Assembly (NCBI RefSeq): GCF_000153225.1
Contig: NZ_CH724148.1
Span: 1,382,842-1,446,841 of the forward strand
DNA length: 64,000 nt
Direction of reading: 5' to 3'
Source: Polaribacter irgensii 23-P
GTDB lineage: Bacteria > Bacteroidota > Bacteroidia > Flavobacteriales > Flavobacteriaceae
In this document: in pieces, positions 55,801 to 64,000 of the stretch
Position numbering within the stretch: the stretch's first letter is position 1
Layout of the letters: every line of letters begins with the position of its first letter
Made by a program: the position numbers and the translations under genes
Notes under the pieces: generated by a model
What the model was told of the DNA's origin: nothing
Database searches by the model: none
The model's input: only the letters and a program-made list of their open reading frames with translations

Positions 55801-57708
55801 ATGCTAAGAAAATTAGTTTTAAAAACACTTAATAAATATGCCTCCAAATGGGTGGTTTTAGGTTTTGATATACTTCTTGTTTGTTTCGCATTTATTACTG
55901 CATATGCCATCCGCTTTAATCTTAGTTTCAATTTCGATGCAACAAGTATCAAAGAACAACTGCTCCTTGTTATAGGTGCATCCTTAATTAGTTTTCTTTT
56001 GGTAGGTTCTTACAAGGGTATTATTAGGCATACAGGAACTAAAGATATATTTAATGTTTTTATCGGGGCAAGTTTATGTACCTTATGTATGGGTTTTATT
56101 GTTTTGGTGAATCAATTTTTAGAAATTTACAAAGGTTTTACCATTCCAAAATCAATTATTTTAATTCACTATTTAGTTGCTATTTTCGTATTGACTGTAA
56201 GTAGATATGCTTTTAAAGCATTTTATGAAATAATCTCAACAGAGTTAAAAACAATTAAAAATGTTCTAATTTATGGTGCAGGGAATTCTGGCATTATTAC
56301 TTACGGCGCTTTAAACAGAGAAAGAGGCATTAATTACGATATACAAGGTTTTATTGATGACGATAGGAACAAAATAAATAAAAAAATAGATAGAATTAAA
56401 ATTCACAATCCATCTAAAATACATAAAGAGTTTATAGAAAAGAATGATATTCATGAAATAATAATATCGGTTCAAAATATTAAACCAACGCGGTTGCTAG
56501 AAATTACAGATGAATTTATAGCTTTAGGCGTTCAAGTAAAAATAGTGCCACCCCTATCTAAATGGATTGGTGGCCATTTGCAGGTAAATCAAATCAAACA
56601 AATAAATATTGATGATTTGTTAGGGCGCGATAAGATCTCTATTGAAAATCCGATTGTAAAAAGAGAAGTTGCTAATAAAGTAGTATTGGTTACAGGTGCA
56701 GCTGGCTCCATAGGAAGTGAAATTTCTAGACAATTATCAAGTTATAATTTAGAGTTATTAATTTTAATAGATCAGGCAGAATCGCCGCTATATGACCTAC
56801 AACAAGAGCTTATTCAAAATGGTGAAAGCAATTTTAAAGCAATCGTTGCGGACGTTAGAGACTTTAAACGTATGGAAGCTATTTTTGCCAAATACAAACC
56901 TCAAAAAGTATTTCACGCGGCTGCGTACAAGCATGTTCCGTTAATGGAAGAGAGTCCGTATGAAGCGATTAAAATTAACGTTTTTGGAACCAAAGTCATA
57001 GCAGATTTGTCATTAAAATACAAAGTAAAACGCTTTGTAATGGTTTCTTCAGACAAGGCGGTAAATCCAACAAATGTAATGGGCGCTACCAAAAGAGTGG
57101 CAGAATTGTATGTTAGTTGCTTAAGTAATGAAAAAAGTAACACGAAGTTTACAATTACGCGTTTTGGCAATGTTTTAGGTTCCAATGGCTCTGTAATACC
57201 TCTATTTAAAAAACAAATTGAAAAAGGAGGGCCTTTAACGCTTACACACAGAGAGATTACTCGGTATTTTATGACCATACCAGAAGCGTGTAGTTTGGTT
57301 TTAGAGGCTGGTGCTATGGGTGATGGAGGTGAGATTTATATCTTTGACATGGGGAAATCTATAAAGATTTTTGATTTGGCAAAAAGAATGATTTCTCTTT
57401 CAGGATTTGTGTATCCTGACGACATAGATATTAAAATAACAGGTTTAAGGCCTGGTGAAAAGTTATATGAAGAATTACTAGCCAATGATGAGAATACGAT
57501 AAAAACCTATCATGAAAAAATTATGATAGCGAAGTCCCTCGTGATAGATTGTTTTAAAGTGAAAAATGAGATTATAAAATTAACAGAAGAAAATATAAAT
57601 TTCACAAATCACACTATCGTAGCCTCTATTAAAGAAATTGTACCCGAGTATATTTCTAATAATTCCGAATATGAAAAATTAGATAAAATACCTGTTAGCT
57701 TGTACTAA
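55801..57708 (+). CDS. UDP-N-acetylglucosamine 4,6-dehydratase, membrane type (PglF/WbpM/CapD-like)
   Basis: The 635-residue protein has four N-terminal membrane segments (within residues about 18-135). A first nucleotide-binding domain (YGAGNSGIITYGAL near residue 158) follows, then the SDR catalytic domain (VTGAAGSIGSEISRQL near 298, AAYKHVPLMEESPYEAIKIN near 376, SSDKAVNPTNVMGATKR near 417). Size and layout match PglF/WbpM. It makes UDP-4-keto-6-deoxy-GlcNAc, the substrate for the PglE-like aminotransferase encoded just upstream. It is separated from that group by the eroded 750-base stretch. Confidence 0.92.
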   Translation: MLRKLVLKTLNKYASKWVVLGFDILLVCFAFITAYAIRFNLSFNFDATSIKEQLLLVIGASLISFLLVGSYKGIIRHTGTKDIFNVFIGASLCTLCMGFIVLVNQFLEIYKGFTIPKSIILIHYLVAIFVLTVSRYAFKAFYEIISTELKTIKNVLIYGAGNSGIITYGALNRERGINYDIQGFIDDDRNKINKKIDRIKIHNPSKIHKEFIEKNDIHEIIISVQNIKPTRLLEITDEFIALGVQVKIVPPLSKWIGGHLQVNQIKQINIDDLLGRDKISIENPIVKREVANKVVLVTGAAGSIGSEISRQLSSYNLELLILIDQAESPLYDLQQELIQNGESNFKAIVADVRDFKRMEAIFAKYKPQKVFHAAAYKHVPLMEESPYEAIKINVFGTKVIADLSLKYKVKRFVMVSSDKAVNPTNVMGATKRVAELYVSCLSNEKSNTKFTITRFGNVLGSNGSVIPLFKKQIEKGGPLTLTHREITRYFMTIPEACSLVLEAGAMGDGGEIYIFDMGKSIKIFDLAKRMISLSGFVYPDDIDIKITGLRPGEKLYEELLANDENTIKTYHEKIMIAKSLVIDCFKVKNEIIKLTEENINFTNHTIVASIKEIVPEYISNNSEYEKLDKIPVSLY

Positions 57709-58737
57709 ATTTTGACTTACATAAAAACACTATCTTTCATTGTTAACTGTTTGACGTATTATTTAGAAGCTAAGAACATAAAGGCAATTCATAGTATCTA
57801 CGTTCAGATACAGTCAATTAGCATGCTATGGTAAACGTATGCACGCGCTGTTGTATTTCCTTTATTTTATTCTAATTCAAACCGAGTAGCTTTCTTGCAG
57901 TATTTGACTCAAGATTTAGGTTCCTGCTATAAAGGTTCTAATATCGCAGATAGTAAATAATAAAATAAAACACTAAATGTAGTCTCTTATTATGATGCTT
58001 TCAAAAGTTAGTTACAATAGTCGAAAAGTCAAGCCAGACTATAAAATAATTAAGACCTATTTATTTATGAGAGACAGTTTAATTTTTTCTATTAAGCGAT
58101 GCTTTACAAAGAGTATCGGGTTAAGTTGGTAATAGATTGACGGATAAAAACTAGAATAAATAATAAGGTATTCAGTTTGGTATAAATAGTAAAATTAACA
58201 CACAACCCTTTCACCCTGACTATACAAATGGGCCAATACTCTTTTTTCTGATTCTTGTTAATGCTCGTATAAAGCGCATTTTTTTGAGGTAATATTATGA
58301 AACAATAAAGTGCACTAGTGCGCTCAGAATGCGCAAAAGCAAAATAAATTTTCATAATATGCGCGGCGTAAGCTTATACTTTGGTTTAGCTTTCTTTAGG
58401 TCTTTTTCTCGTTTAGGGTAATCGTTAAGACGATGAACAACATCAAGAACTTACCAAACTGTATGATTTATTTCAATATGCTTGCCAAAAGTTATTTGAA
58501 AAAGTGACTTTAAGCTTTGAATGTTTTAAACTTTAAGGTTTTGCTCTAACCAATCGGCAACTTTTCTTCTTTTTTGTTTTGTCTGATTTAAACTTTAGCG
58601 TTCTGCCTAGATTATTCTATTCAAATTAATCATTCTTTTTATAAACTCTATATCCAATAAATTGTTTCTACTTTTTTGAGCACCCTTAATCGTATACTTT
58701 AGAGTAAACTAATGCATTTGGTTTTAGTTTTATTGGG
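57709..58737. other. Gap of about 1 kb without a recognisable gene
   Basis: No intact gene. There is an inverted repeat, ATATTATGAAA (about 58292) and TTTCATAATAT (about 58351), enclosing GCGC-rich short repeats. There is also a 35-codon open stretch at 58429-58536 (DDEQHQELTKLYDLFQYACQ, ending at a stop) that could be a gene tail. The minus-strand frame at 58104-58355 looks accidental. The stretch may be another eroded part of the locus. Confidence 0.45.
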
Positions 58738-58769
58738 TTTGTTTTTTGTTCTGAGTTCATTTACATTTG
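58738..58769 (+). promoter_or_regulatory. Promoter of the rfbACDB operon
   Basis: TTTG (58738-58741) and TACATTTG (58762-58769) are 20 bases apart, matching the Bacteroidota promoter pattern, 56 bases upstream of rfbA. It suggests the rhamnose genes can be transcribed separately from the rest of the locus. Confidence 0.6.
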
Positions 58770-58824
58770 AAGTAATTAGATAATGGCTTTTTTTTGAATC
58801 ATTTATCTGTTTTAGTATAAAGAA

Positions 58825-59697
58825 ATGAAAGGAATTATATTAGCAGGAGGCGCAGGAACAAGACTGTACCCCATTACAAAAGGTATTTCAAAACAATTGT
58901 TGCCAGTGTATGACAAGCCAATGATTTATTACCCTTTATCGGTATTGATGTTGGCAGGGATTAAAGAAGTCTTAATTATTTCTACTCTAGAAGATTTGCC
59001 TAATTTCGAAAAGCTCTTGGGTACAGGAGAAGATTTAGGTATCAAGCTTTCTTATAAAGTGCAACCCAGTCCAGATGGTTTAGCCCAAGCCTTTATTCTT
59101 GGAGAATATTTTATTGCTGGAGATGATGTTTGTTTAGTATTAGGAGATAATATTTTTTATGGCTACGGTTTTTCGGAAACCCTACGTAATGCCAAAAAAA
59201 ATGTAGCAAATGGAAAATCTACCGTTTTTGGGTATTATGTGAATGACCCAGAAAGATACGGCGTTGCTGCGTTTGACAAGAATGGAGCAGTAACCTCCAT
59301 AGAAGAAAAACCTGAAAACCCAAAATCTAATTATGCAGTAGTTGGTTTGTATTTTTATACCAATGATGTGGTACAGATAGCCAAAACTCTGAAGCCCTCA
59401 CATAGAGGGGAGTTAGAGATTACAGCTATAAATCAAACCTATTTAAAAAGAGATAGTTTAAAGGTACAAATCCTAGGCAGAGGCTTTGCTTGGTTAGATA
59501 CAGGAACACACGACTCCTTAATGGAAGCAGGGCAGTTTATAGAAACGATTGAAAAGAGACAGGGTTTAAAAGTAGCTTGTTTAGAGGAAATTGCCTACAG
59601 AATGAAATACATAGACAAAGAACAGTTGCATAAATTAGCAGAACCGCTGAAGAAGAGCGGTTATGGTCAATATTTATTAAAATTAGTAAAAGAATAA
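58825..59697 (+). CDS. rfbA: Glucose-1-phosphate thymidylyltransferase
   Basis: This is a 290-residue RmlA/Rfb[21 protein letters not shown] at residues 3-22, [20 protein letters not shown] next to it, VLGDNIFYG near 108 and [16 protein letters not shown] near 213. It makes dTDP-glucose, the first step to dTDP-L-rhamnose. First gene of a tight four-gene operon. Confidence 0.97.
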   Translation: MKGIILAGGAGTRLYPITKGISKQLLPVYDKPMIYYPLSVLMLAGIKEVLIISTLEDLPNFEKLLGTGEDLGIKLSYKVQPSPDGLAQAFILGEYFIAGDDVCLVLGDNIFYGYGFSETLRNAKKNVANGKSTVFGYYVNDPERYGVAAFDKNGAVTSIEEKPENPKSNYAVVGLYFYTNDVVQIAKTLKPSHRGELEITAINQTYLKRDSLKVQILGRGFAWLDTGTHDSLMEAGQFIETIEKRQGLKVACLEEIAYRMKYIDKEQLHKLAEPLKKSGYGQYLLKLVKE

Positions 59698-59698
59698 A

Positions 59699-60253
59699 AT
59701 GAAATTTATCAAAACCGAAATACAAGATGTTTATATTATCGAGCCCTCTATTTTTGGAGATGAACGAGGGTATTTTTTAGAGTCTTTTAATTTAGAAAAG
59801 TTTGAAGAAAACATATATCCTATAAAATTTTTACAAGACAACGAATCGAAGTCCTCTAAAGGGGTTTTAAGAGGGCTGCACTTTCAAAAAACCCCATTCG
59901 ATCAAGCGAAGTTGGTAAGGTGCATTGTAGGTAGGGTAATGGATGTTGCCGTGGATCTTAGAAAAGGTTCTCCTACCTATGGAAAACATGTAGCTATAGA
60001 ATTGTCAGGAGAAAATAAAAAACAATTATTTGTGCCTAGAGGTTTTGCACACGGATTTTCTGTATTAAGTGAAACCGCTGTTTTTGCGTATAAAGTAGAC
60101 AATACCTATGCGCCAGAGTATGATTTTGGAATTAGATATAATGATGAAGACCTGAATATTGATTGGGGTTTAGCCGAGAATGAAGTTCAATTGTCAGAAA
60201 AAGATAAAGATTTACCCTTTTTTAAGAATTTAGATTCTCCTTTTAATTTTTAA
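59699..60253 (+). CDS. rfbC: dTDP-4-dehydrorhamnose 3,5-epimerase
   Basis: The 184-residue cupin-type epimerase has catalytic H61 in GVLRGLHFQKTPFDQAKLV and VPRGFAHGFSVLSETAVFAY near residue 101. It acts third in dTDP-L-rhamnose synthesis. One base separates it from rfbA, and rfbD starts 4 bases later. Confidence 0.96.
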   Translation: MKFIKTEIQDVYIIEPSIFGDERGYFLESFNLEKFEENIYPIKFLQDNESKSSKGVLRGLHFQKTPFDQAKLVRCIVGRVMDVAVDLRKGSPTYGKHVAIELSGENKKQLFVPRGFAHGFSVLSETAVFAYKVDNTYAPEYDFGIRYNDEDLNIDWGLAENEVQLSEKDKDLPFFKNLDSPFNF

Positions 60254-60257
60254 ATAC

Positions 60258-61133
60258 ATGAACATATTAGTTACAGGTTCTAATGGTCAGTTGAGTTCTG
60301 AAATAAAGGACATCGCAGCAGACTATAAAAACTTTAATTTCTTTTTTACAAGTTCACTGGAGTTAGATATTTGCAATAGCAGTCAAGTAAATATTTTTAT
60401 AAATGAAAATAATATACATACAGTTATCAACTGTGCTGCATATACAGCCGTAGATAAGGCAGAGCAGGATGCTGAGGTTGCTGAGAAAGTGAACTCAGAA
60501 GGGGTGCAAAACCTTGTGAATGCAATAGCAAAAGTAGGTGGGAAACTTATTCATATTTCTACAGATTATGTTTTTGATGGCAATGGTTTTTTACCCTATC
60601 AAGAATCAGACAAAGTAAATCCTATTGGTGTTTATGGCAATACGAAACGGAGCGGAGAATTGGCAGTATTTAATTCTGATATTGATGGGATTGTGATTCG
60701 TACTTCTTGGTTGTACTCAGCATACGGGAACAATTTTGTAAAAACCATGTTAAGACTAGGAAATGAAAGAGACGAATTAGGAGTTATTTTTGATCAAGTA
60801 GGAACACCGACAAATGCAAGTGATTTGGCAAAAACATGTCTTGATATTCTTTCTTATGATAAAGAAACTAACATCAATTCAAAAGGCAATATGTATCATT
60901 TCTCAAATGAAGGAGTAGCTTCTTGGTATGATTTTGCAGTTGCAATTATGAAATTGGGTAATGTAGACTGTAAAGTAAAACCAATTGAAACAAAAGACTA
61001 TCCTACTCCAGCAAAAAGACCTCATTTTTCGGTTTTGAATAAATCTAAAATTAAAACAGATTTTGAAATTGAGATTCCATATTGGAGGGATTCTTTAGCT
61101 ACTTGTATTTCAAAATTACATAAAAAAATATGA
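60258..61133 (+). CDS. rfbD: dTDP-4-dehydrorhamnose reductase
   Basis: The 291-residue SDR enzyme has a TGSNGQLSSEI loop at residues 6-16, HISTDYVFDG near 99, and catalytic Y126/K130 in VYGNTKRSGE. It carries out the last reduction to dTDP-L-rhamnose. It overlaps rfbB by 4 bases (ATGA). Confidence 0.95.
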   Translation: MNILVTGSNGQLSSEIKDIAADYKNFNFFFTSSLELDICNSSQVNIFINENNIHTVINCAAYTAVDKAEQDAEVAEKVNSEGVQNLVNAIAKVGGKLIHISTDYVFDGNGFLPYQESDKVNPIGVYGNTKRSGELAVFNSDIDGIVIRTSWLYSAYGNNFVKTMLRLGNERDELGVIFDQVGTPTNASDLAKTCLDILSYDKETNINSKGNMYHFSNEGVASWYDFAVAIMKLGNVDCKVKPIETKDYPTPAKRPHFSVLNKSKIKTDFEIEIPYWRDSLATCISKLHKKI

Positions 61134-62182
61134 AAAAAAACATTCTAGTTACAGGAGGTGCGGGTTTTATAGGATCTCATGTAGTACGCTTATTAGTAAA
61201 CAAATATCCAGAGTATCGTATTGTGAATATGGATGTGTTGACCTATGCTGGTAATCTTGAAAATTTAAAAGACATTCAAGATAAAGTCAATTACACTTTT
61301 GTGAAATGTGATATTTGTGATTCAGAAAAAGTGAAGAACGTTTTTGAGGAGTATCAAATTTACAGTGTGATTCACTTAGCAGCAGAAACGCATGTAGACA
61401 GATCTATTAAAGATCCTTTTTCTTTTGCGCAAACAAATGTGATGGGTACCCTAAGTTTATTGCAGGCTGCAAAAGACTATTGGAACGAAGATTTTAAAGA
61501 GAAGCTATTTTATCATGTGTCTACAGATGAGGTATACGGTTCCTTAGGTGCTGAAGGATACTTTACAGAGCAAACAAATTACGATCCACATTCGCCCTAT
61601 TCGGCATCAAAAGCATCCTCAGATCATTTTGTAAGAGCTTTTGCAGACACCTACAGTTTGCCAATTGTCATTTCCAATTGTTCTAATAACTACGGGTCGT
61701 ATCAATTTCCAGAAAAACTGATTCCACTATTCATAAATAACATCGTTAATAATAAACCGCTACCAGTATATGGAAAAGGAGAGAATGTGAGAGATTGGCT
61801 GTTTGTAGATGATCATGCAAGAGCGATAGATGTTATTTTTCATAATGGAAAAATAGGAGAAACTTATAATATTGGTGGTTTTAATGAATGGAAAAATATT
61901 GACTTGATAAAAATTATGATTAAAACAGTGGACCGGCTATTAGCGCGAGAAGAGGGCAGTTCAGAAAAACTAATTACATACGTTACAGATAGAGCAGGAC
62001 ATGACTTAAGATACGCAATAGATTCTACAAAATTAAAAGAGGAATTGGGTTGGGAACCCTCACTACAATTTGAAGAAGGAATCGAAAAAACAGTGCAATG
62101 GTATCTTGATAATAAGTCTTGGCTAGAAGGGGTTACATCCGGGAGCTATCAGAATTATTATAAAGAGATGTATGCGAAATAA
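61130..62182 (+). CDS. rfbB: dTDP-glucose 4,6-dehydratase
   Basis: This full-length 350-residue RmlB has VTGGAGFIGSHVVRLL at residues 6-21, HLAAETHVDRSIKDP near 83, STDEVYGSLG near 130 and the catalytic SPYSASKASSDHFVRA near 155. It converts dTDP-glucose to the 4-keto-6-deoxy intermediate. Although it acts second, it is encoded last (order A, C, D, B). A 20-base palindrome follows the stop. Confidence 0.97.
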   Translation: MKKNILVTGGAGFIGSHVVRLLVNKYPEYRIVNMDVLTYAGNLENLKDIQDKVNYTFVKCDICDSEKVKNVFEEYQIYSVIHLAAETHVDRSIKDPFSFAQTNVMGTLSLLQAAKDYWNEDFKEKLFYHVSTDEVYGSLGAEGYFTEQTNYDPHSPYSASKASSDHFVRAFADTYSLPIVISNCSNNYGSYQFPEKLIPLFINNIVNNKPLPVYGKGENVRDWLFVDDHARAIDVIFHNGKIGETYNIGGFNEWKNIDLIKIMIKTVDRLLAREEGSSEKLITYVTDRAGHDLRYAIDSTKLKEELGWEPSLQFEEGIEKTVQWYLDNKSWLEGVTSGSYQNYYKEMYAK

Positions 62183-62184
62183 AA

Positions 62185-62204
62185 TGTTTTTGAATTCAAA
62201 AACA
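62185..62204 (+). terminator. Palindrome after rfbB, possible terminator
   Basis: TGTTTTTGAATTCAAAAACA is a perfect 20-base palindrome starting 3 bases after the rfbB stop. As RNA it could fold into a hairpin with a small loop. It has no T-tract after it, so termination there is uncertain. Confidence 0.45.
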
Positions 62205-62415
62205 ATTTGGATGTGTGGCTCCGGTAAAACGATCAGTCTTGTAAAAATAGGGAATGAAACACATACTTGCGGTTTTTGCCTTCAATAAAGCGGCACAAAA
62301 CAAGCGAATTTCCATACTGTCTAAATTTTGAGTATTTAGGTTTAACAAATTCAATTTGGTAGTTGCCAGAACAAAATCATCTTGAGATAAGCTCTTTCTA
62401 AATAAGGTGCTCTAG

Positions 62416-62634
62416 GCATTCAAAATTTTATTTAATTCTAAAGAAACACTGAATTTTGCTACAGTTTGCTGGACAGTCTCTTTTGAAGACAAAAACTTGC
62501 TACAAATAGATAAAAAGGTACAATTTTATGGGACAGACGCGTATGCAGTTGTAAAAGTAAGTACTGCTAATGACGTGTTTCCAGCGCTTTATTGTAATTT
62601 TAAACGTTTAAACTTCTTATCGTATTCGCCTTGA
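62416..62634 (+). pseudogene. Open coding-like stretch without a start codon
   Basis: After a TAG, 72 codons are open and protein-like (FNSKETLNFATVCWTVSFED, KKVQFYGTDAYAVVKVSTAN, CNFKRLNFLSYSP) to the stop at 62632-62634. There is no ATG; only an internal TTG could start. It may be the tail of a lost gene. No family recognised. Confidence 0.3.
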
Positions 62635-62797
62635 GGCGTGTTTGATTGCAGTACTGGGTTACCTCGAGGACGAAACGAAAAAATATTTTGCGAGTGAAAT
62701 AATTTAAGATGGATTCTCCCGATCTTTTTTGTTCTGAGCTTGCATTTAGAATGCACCAAGACAAAAGGGGGCAATCTGTTTTTCTGTTTTGATTAAA

Positions 62798-63192
62798 GTG
62801 GGTACCTGCTTTCGGATTTGTATTTACTTTCAGTGCTTTTTGTGTGATCAGCTATTCGGCATTTTGCTCAGGATGCTTTTAACAAATCAAGAGGCACTTT
62901 TATTTAATTCCAATACTTTTTTGCTTGATTAACCCTTCGACTCCGCTCAGGATGCTTTCAAAAAATCAAGACTTAGATTTTCAGCGATTAATTGCGTTTT
63001 TAATACCTAAAAGAAAAGAATTGTTCTTATTTCTTTTTAAAGGAACTCACGAATCTCCGATTTTATTGCGTTCAAACAGCTTTTCTTCTTAAGGCATCTT
63101 CAAACTATTGACACTCGCTTGCAAATCTTATGTCGGTTTTAGATGTTGATTTTATAACTATTCAGTCGTTTCTCGTTTTTTGCATATCGGAT
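62798..63192. repeat. Diverged direct repeats with a TTCGACTCCGCTCAGG core (copies 1 and 2)
   Basis: Copy 1 (62798-62891) runs from GTGGGTACCTGCTTT to TTGCTCAGGATGCTTTTAAC and AATCAAG. Copy 2 (62890-63192) runs from GCACTTTTATTTAATTCC through CTTGATT, CCCTTCGACTCCGCTCAGGA (62933-62952), TGCTTTCAAAAAATCAAG, and later TCGGTTTTAGATG (63133-63145) to a TCTCGTTTTTTGCATATCGG segment. CTTGATT and AATCAAG flank the core as inverted arms. Copy 3 is at 63414-63680. Confidence 0.8.
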
Positions 63193-63413
63193 ATATCATA
63201 CCGCACAGAATTCTCAATAAAAAAGTGCTTTTAAAATTAGTTTTTGTGATCCCAAGAAATAATGAACGATGATATGGAAGTGCGGTGCGCAGCACTAAGC
63301 ATGAAATATCAAAAGAGAATGCTGCGAAGCAATTTCATAGGGATTATCTTGATCTTTTGCTTCTTTGATATCAAGATAAAAGATGAGAAATCATTTTTAG
63401 TATTTTCATTCAA

Positions 63414-63680
63414 GTAGGTACTTGCTTTTATTTAATTTTAATACTTTTTTGCTTGATCAACCCTTCGACTCTGCTCAGGATGCTTTCAAAAAATCAAGAC
63501 ATACTTTTATTTTCTTCTACTTCTACGTTCTATTTCACGATCGAATCCAGACCGCAAGCTCTTTGGATTCTTGCCGTTTCTTAGAAATTGAATTCTAACA
63601 AAAAATAAAATAGTTCGGTTTTAGATGCTCACTTTCTGGACCGTCAAAAGTTTCCCGTTTTTCGAATATTGAATACCGAT
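63414..63680. repeat. Third copy of the same diverged repeat
   Basis: It has the same order as copy 2: GTAGGTACTTGCTTTTATTT, ATACTTTTTTGCTTGATCAA, CCCTTCGACTCTGCTCAGGA (63461-63480), TGCTTTCAAAAAATCAAG, then TTCGGTTTTAGATG (63614-63627) and TTTCCCGTTTTTCGAATATT. Middle parts differ in sequence and length. The TTCGCTCCGCTCAGG core also occurs at about 24232-24246 in the accessory block. Confidence 0.8.
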
Positions 63681-64000
63681 GACAGAGTCTTGGAGTCACT
63701 GTGAATATTAATTACAATGCAACAGTACGCATAAGATGCGATTAGAAATCTTATAATACAGAGGCTTTATGAAGGCGGTTCGGTAATTGCCAAAAGAAAG
63801 CTCATTTTAGGACACCACACAACTTACTATTAAAATTCGTTTGTCCGTTTTATGAATATCGAACTTCTTTATGGCTTCCTGCAATTGTGCACATACTTTT
63901 TTGAATAGTCTAAATGATCTAAAACCCTAAAGAAACGCATGAGATAATTTTGTTTAAAAATACAATTTTCTATCGAGGTAGTATCGAGAAAATCCTGCGC

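Larger units (their letters stand above)
62205..64000. other. About 1.8 kb with no intact gene
   Basis: The stretch holds a start-less open frame (62416-62634), three diverged copies of a repeat (62798-63192 and 63414-63680), and a 10-bp inverted repeat, TTATCTTGAT (63344-63353) and ATCAAGATAA (63370-63379). The last 300 bases show nothing I can name. It has no tRNA, rRNA or transposase. Confidence 0.5.

Noticed and set aside
58104..58355. Minus-strand frame of 83 codons
   Set aside because: It has no family resemblance, no promoter or neighbours on that strand, and lies in a gap with other signs of erosion.
62589..62774. Minus-strand frame of 61 codons
   Set aside because: It lies across the end of a plus-strand coding-like stretch and repeats-rich DNA, and has no recognisable features.

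Overview
This window is AT-rich chromosomal DNA from a member of the Bacteroidota, most likely a marine Flavobacteriaceae (Polaribacter/Tenacibaculum-like). The evidence is the rRNA type, the TAnnTTTG promoter elements typical of the phylum, the lack of strong Shine-Dalgarno sequences, and the gene families present (porin-amt pair, SLBB-rich Wza-like exporter, DUF3871 remnant). Genus-level placement is inference.

Layout. 1-930: 3' end of a 23S rRNA, a 5S rRNA and their terminators. 1.4-10.3 kb (minus strand): nitrogen assimilation, with glutamate synthase gltB-gltD and an outer-membrane porin followed by an ammonium transporter. 10.6-20.0 kb: housekeeping genes (a divergent TruA, an acyl-CoA dehydrogenase, AnmK, a Glu/Leu-type dehydrogenase with NhaD, ExbB-ExbD-TonB, FolC) and then tRNA-Val(UAC).

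20.3-27.1 kb is an accessory block. It opens with eight ~117-bp tandem repeats, each carrying a stem-loop, directly downstream of tRNA-Val. It closes with a lone ninth copy at about 26.97-27.06 kb. Almost every gene in between is broken by frameshifts or in-frame stops: an LprI-like protein, a lipoprotein with a glycine-rich tail, and a phage-type recombination module (possible OB-fold protein, Sak4/AAA_24-type ATPase, DUF3871 protein, small protein). It reads as a decayed mobile element.

27.3-62.2 kb is a large surface polysaccharide (capsule/EPS/O-antigen) locus, all on the plus strand. It encodes nucleotide-sugar synthesis: three UDP-sugar dehydrogenases, a WbpB-like oxidoreductase, two small nucleotidyltransferases, GDP-L-fucose (Fcl, Gmd), UDP-ManNAcA (WecB, WecC) and dTDP-L-rhamnose (RfbA, C, D, B). 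It encodes a Wzx/Wzy-type assembly set (flippase, putative polymerase, Wza-like exporter, Wzz-like protein without a kinase). It also has an HtrL-like protein, four family-4-type glycosyltransferases, and modifying enzymes (pyruvyl transferase, hexapeptide acyltransferase, GNAT). The PglF-, PglE- and PglC-like proteins suggest that the repeat unit starts on a bacillosamine/QuiNAc4N-type sugar. Gene remnants lie inside this locus too (48.06 kb and 55.1-55.8 kb).

62.2-64.0 kb has no intact gene. It holds a start-less open stretch and diverged dispersed repeats with a TTCGACTCCGCTCAGG-type core. No defence system, CRISPR array or intact transposase was found. The least explained feature is the stem-loop repeat array that frames the decayed island.
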